From: DATJGF01 sp035495315 | GTDB taxonomy: Bacteria > Verrucomicrobiota > Verrucomicrobiia > Limisphaerales > UBA8199 | Direction of reading: 5' to 3' | Assembly (NCBI GenBank): GCA_035495315.1 | Contig: DATJGF010000141.1 | Coordinates: 1 to 8,164 of the forward strand | DNA length: 8,164 nt | Shown here: one piece after another, positions 6,254-8,164 of the stretch | How positions within the stretch are numbered: position 1 is the stretch's first letter | Layout: every line of letters begins with the position of its first letter | Translations under genes and position numbers: made by a program | Notes under the pieces: model-generated | What the model was told of the DNA's origin: nothing | Seen by the model: the letters and a program-made list of their open reading frames with translations, nothing else | Databases searched by the model: none

Positions 6254-7132
6254 ATGCATCAGTTGTTGGACTCCTTGCTCGAACTCATTCGACGCACCTC
6301 GGCCGAGATCCCGGATGACGTCCATAAAGCCATTCTCGCCTCACGCGAACGCGAACAGAAGGGGACCATTGCGCAGAGCGCGATGGAAATCATCTCCCGG
6401 AATATTGATCTGGCCAAAAACAAGTCGCAGCCGATTTGTCAGGATACGGGCAGCATTATTTTCTATGTCGATTGTCCGATCGGTTATGACCAATTGGCGT
6501 TTGGCGAGGCCGCTCGCGAGGCCGTGATGCTCGCTACGAAAAAGGGGTATTTGCGTCAGAATTCGGTCGATTCGATTAGTGGCAAAAACGACGGTACTAA
6601 CGTCGGTCCGGGGTCGCCCACACTCCATTTTCATCAACACCGCGGTGACGGCCTCGAAGTCCGCCTGGTCCTCAAAGGCGGTGGATGTGAAAACGTCGGT
6701 GCGCAGTACTCGCTTCCAACCGAAAAACTCAAAGCCAATCGCGACTTGGATGGCTGCCGCAAGGCAATCCTCGATGCCGTCTTGCAGGCTCAAGGCAAAG
6801 GATGCGGCCCGGGCATTCTCGGCGTCTGCATCGGCGGCGATCGGGCCACGGGTTATGAATTCTCTAAACAACAGCTCTTGCGTAAATTGGACGATCGCAA
6901 TCCCAACCCCGAACTGGATGCCCTCGAAAATGACATCGTGCAAACTGCCAACAAGCTGGGCATCGGCCCGATGGGATTTGGCGGCGCGACCACCCTGTTG
7001 GGCGCCAAAATTGGGGTGCTTAATCGCCTGCCCGCCTCTTACTTTGTCAGCATTAGCTACATGTGCTGGGCCTATCGCCGACAAGGTGTCGCTTTAACTC
7101 CTGATGCTGCCATTCAGAATTGGCTGTACTAG
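6254..7132 (+). CDS. Fumarate hydratase class I, alpha subunit (iron-sulfur)
   Basis: This 292-residue protein is the alpha (cluster-binding) subunit of a two-subunit class I fumarase, a cytoplasmic [4Fe-4S] enzyme interconverting fumarate and L-malate in the TCA cycle. The related L(+)-tartrate dehydratase cannot be fully excluded. Motifs in order are PICQDTG (60-66), GKNDGTNVGPGSPTLHFHQH (110-129), LKGGGCENVGAQ (140-151), GKGCGPGILGVCIGGDR (181-197), GPMGFGGATTLLG (238-250) and SYMCWAYRRQG (268-278). The likely cluster ligands are C62, C184 and C271; this spacing is close to that of characterised alpha subunits. C145 and C192 are probably not ligands. Length fits a stand-alone alpha subunit. 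The start ATG has no obvious ribosome binding site. The beta subunit follows after an unusually long gap. Confidence 0.93.
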   Translation: MHQLLDSLLELIRRTSAEIPDDVHKAILASREREQKGTIAQSAMEIISRNIDLAKNKSQPICQDTGSIIFYVDCPIGYDQLAFGEAAREAVMLATKKGYLRQNSVDSISGKNDGTNVGPGSPTLHFHQHRGDGLEVRLVLKGGGCENVGAQYSLPTEKLKANRDLDGCRKAILDAVLQAQGKGCGPGILGVCIGGDRATGYEFSKQQLLRKLDDRNPNPELDALENDIVQTANKLGIGPMGFGGATTLLGAKIGVLNRLPASYFVSISYMCWAYRRQGVALTPDAAIQNWLY

Positions 7133-7162
7133 AAACCGCCGCTTTGCTTTCATGAACCATCG

Positions 7163-7331
7163 TCGTCCTCGTCCTCGTCCGCGGAATGGGCCGAGCGGAT
7201 CGAACGCAACAACCAGGAGACAGAAATCAACGGTGAACGTGGCCCTCGTAACGCAGAGTTTCACTCTGCTGTATCGCAGACTTTCAGTCTGCAGAATGTC
7301 GGGCTTCTCATCCCTACGAGGACGAGAACGA
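7163..7331. repeat. About 170-bp intergenic element with inverted ends, inside the fumarase operon
   Basis: The left end 7163-7178 (TCGTCCTCGTCCTCGT) pairs with 7316-7331 at 15 of 16 positions (one mismatch, 7167/7327). The left end is itself a short CGTCCT tandem repeat. Between the ends lie two further hairpins, listed separately. The stretch between the fumarase genes (7133-7370) has no credible gene; an open frame there encodes only low-complexity Arg-Pro sequence. The element looks like a small dispersed repeat or MITE-like insertion between the two subunit genes. Alternatively it is a transcribed structure in the operon mRNA. Confidence 0.65.
7253..7292 (+). repeat. Two tandem short hairpins with identical loops and compensatory stems
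   Basis: The first hairpin pairs GCAGAG (7253-7258) with CTCTGC (7264-7269) around loop TTTCA (7259-7263). The second pairs GCAGAC (7276-7281) with GTCTGC (7287-7292) around the same loop TTTCA (7282-7286). The copies start 23 bp apart. They differ in the loop-closing pair, G-C in one and C-G in the other, so base pairing is kept while sequence changes. Confidence 0.8.
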
Positions 7332-7370
7332 GCACGATAAAAGATGCGCCAAACTAACACAAAGCTTTCT

Positions 7371-7946
7371 ATGATTTCTCTCAATACACCCGTTTCAGAA
7401 GAGCAAATTCGAGCGCTGAAGGTTGGCGATGAAGTCTTCATTTCGGGCCGGCTCTTTACCGGACGCGATGCGGTCCATAAGTATTTGCATGAAGGCGGAG
7501 CATTGCCTCCGGGAGTTAATCTGGCCGGCGGCATTCTCTATCATTGCGGGCCGGTCGTTATTAAAGACCAAAACGGCAATTGGAAGTGTGTCGCCGCTGG
7601 GCCGACTACCTCGATCCGCGAGGAACCCTATCAATGGCAAATCATTCGCGATTTCGGACTGCGCGGTGTCATCGGCAAAGGCGGGATGGGCGAGAAGACC
7701 CTAGAGGCGTGCCGACAGAACGGCTGCGTCTACCTGCACGCTATTGGTGGCGCGGCGCAAGTCCTGGCGGAGCGCATCCAACGCGTGCCCAACGCGTATT
7801 TCCTCGAAAAATTCGGCGCGCCTGAAGCAATTTGGGAATTCGAAGTCGCGGAGTTCCCCGCCGTGGTGACAATGGATTCTCACGGTCACTCACTCCACAA
7901 AGATGTTCTCGCCGCCAGCCAGGCTGAGTTGGCCAAATATGTTTGA
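7371..7946 (+). CDS. Fumarate hydratase class I, beta subunit
   Basis: This 191-residue protein is the beta subunit partner of the upstream alpha subunit; in single-chain class I fumarases it corresponds to the C-terminal domain that completes the substrate site. Motifs in order are LKVGDEVFISGRLFTGRDAVHK (16-37), GGILYHCGPVV (53-63), AAGPTTSIREE (75-85), GVIGKGGMG (99-107), YLHAIGGAAQ (121-130), and EFPAVVTMDSHGHSLH (161-176). These are conserved throughout the family. I prefer ATG 7371 because MISLNTPVSEEQIRALKVGD looks like a typical family start. An in-frame ATG at 7344 would add nine residues (MRQTNTKLS) and would abut the repeat element. Neither start has a clear ribosome binding site. 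The gap to the alpha gene is 238 bp, long for subunits needed in equal amounts. Confidence 0.92.
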   Translation: MISLNTPVSEEQIRALKVGDEVFISGRLFTGRDAVHKYLHEGGALPPGVNLAGGILYHCGPVVIKDQNGNWKCVAAGPTTSIREEPYQWQIIRDFGLRGVIGKGGMGEKTLEACRQNGCVYLHAIGGAAQVLAERIQRVPNAYFLEKFGAPEAIWEFEVAEFPAVVTMDSHGHSLHKDVLAASQAELAKYV

Positions 7947-7992
7947 AAATTTTCTGAAGTCCTAGGATAAAGTCGGTCAACGCCAATGTCGT

Positions 7993-8164
7993 ATGAAGGC
8001 CTTGCAGTTCCTCTCCGTGCTCAAGAGGCTGCTCATACTTTTGCTGAGCGGCACAACCTCAAGCGTCGCCCTGAGCCAATCGCTTCCGGCGGGTTCCATC
8101 TGGTCCTATACCCTCGTCAATGGCAGTCAGCTGCTCGACGATTGTCCCATTTGTGATCGGGTAA
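7993..8164 (+). CDS. Secreted protein of unknown function, N-terminal part (3' end outside window)
   Basis: From the ATG at 7993 the frame stays open to the window edge (57 residues). The N-terminus is a signal peptide: two basic residues at 11-12 (KR), a leucine-rich hydrophobic core (13-19), and a probable cleavage around residues 26-30 (VALSQ). The mature start, LPAGSIWSYTLVNGSQLLDD, is followed by CPIC (C51 and C54), which could bind a metal or form a disulfide. I do not recognise an assigned function. A competing 56-codon frame from ATG 7986 ends at about 8154 and lacks a signal sequence. Too little is visible for a family call. Confidence 0.55.
   Translation, partial: MKALQFLSVLKRLLILLLSGTTSSVALSQSLPAGSIWSYTLVNGSQLLDDCPICDRV

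Noticed and set aside
6341..7084. 247-codon minus-strand open frame
   Set aside because: Antisense shadow of the fumarase alpha gene, which has all family motifs.

Overview
The window looks like an ordinary chromosomal stretch of a free-living, probably soil or freshwater bacterium, with accessory insertions. My best guess is a member of Verrucomicrobiota (Pedosphaera/Limisphaerales-like). That guess rests on the mix of exported hydrolases with Tat-type signals, a two-subunit class I fumarase, gene starts with little visible Shine-Dalgarno sequence, and the style of the intergenic repeats. No rRNA or other phylogenetic marker is present, so the assignment is tentative.

Layout: (1) Positions 1-986 hold the C-terminal two thirds of an ISKra4-type transposase running in from the left edge. 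(2) Positions 1074-1672 hold a type II toxin-antitoxin pair: a ribbon-helix-helix ParD-like antitoxin, then a MazF/PemK-like toxin overlapping it by 4 bp. (3) The toxin stop codon overlaps by 1 bp the most likely start of a secreted family 16 glycoside hydrolase (1672-2496). (4) Facing it on the minus strand (4072-2534) is a lipoprotein of the N,N-dimethylformamidase large-subunit-like family. (5) A 354-bp divergent intergenic region holds a 138-bp element bounded by a perfect 13-bp inverted repeat with two hairpins inside. (6) A Tat-exported amidase-signature enzyme follows (4427-6055). (7) The 198-bp gap after it carries two arrays of tandem 7-bp repeats. (8) The alpha and beta subunits of an iron-sulfur class I fumarate hydratase follow (6254-7132 and about 7371-7946). 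They are separated by an element of about 170 bp with inverted ends and two tandem hairpins. (9) The window ends inside a small secreted protein of unknown function (7993 to edge).

How the genes may work together: the fumarase subunits form one TCA-cycle enzyme. The GH16 enzyme, the dimethylformamidase-like lipoprotein and the amidase are all predicted to act outside the cytoplasm, on polysaccharide and amide bonds respectively, but nothing proves they share a pathway. I found no clear new defence or biosynthetic system. The least explained content is the non-coding repeat structure in three consecutive gaps.
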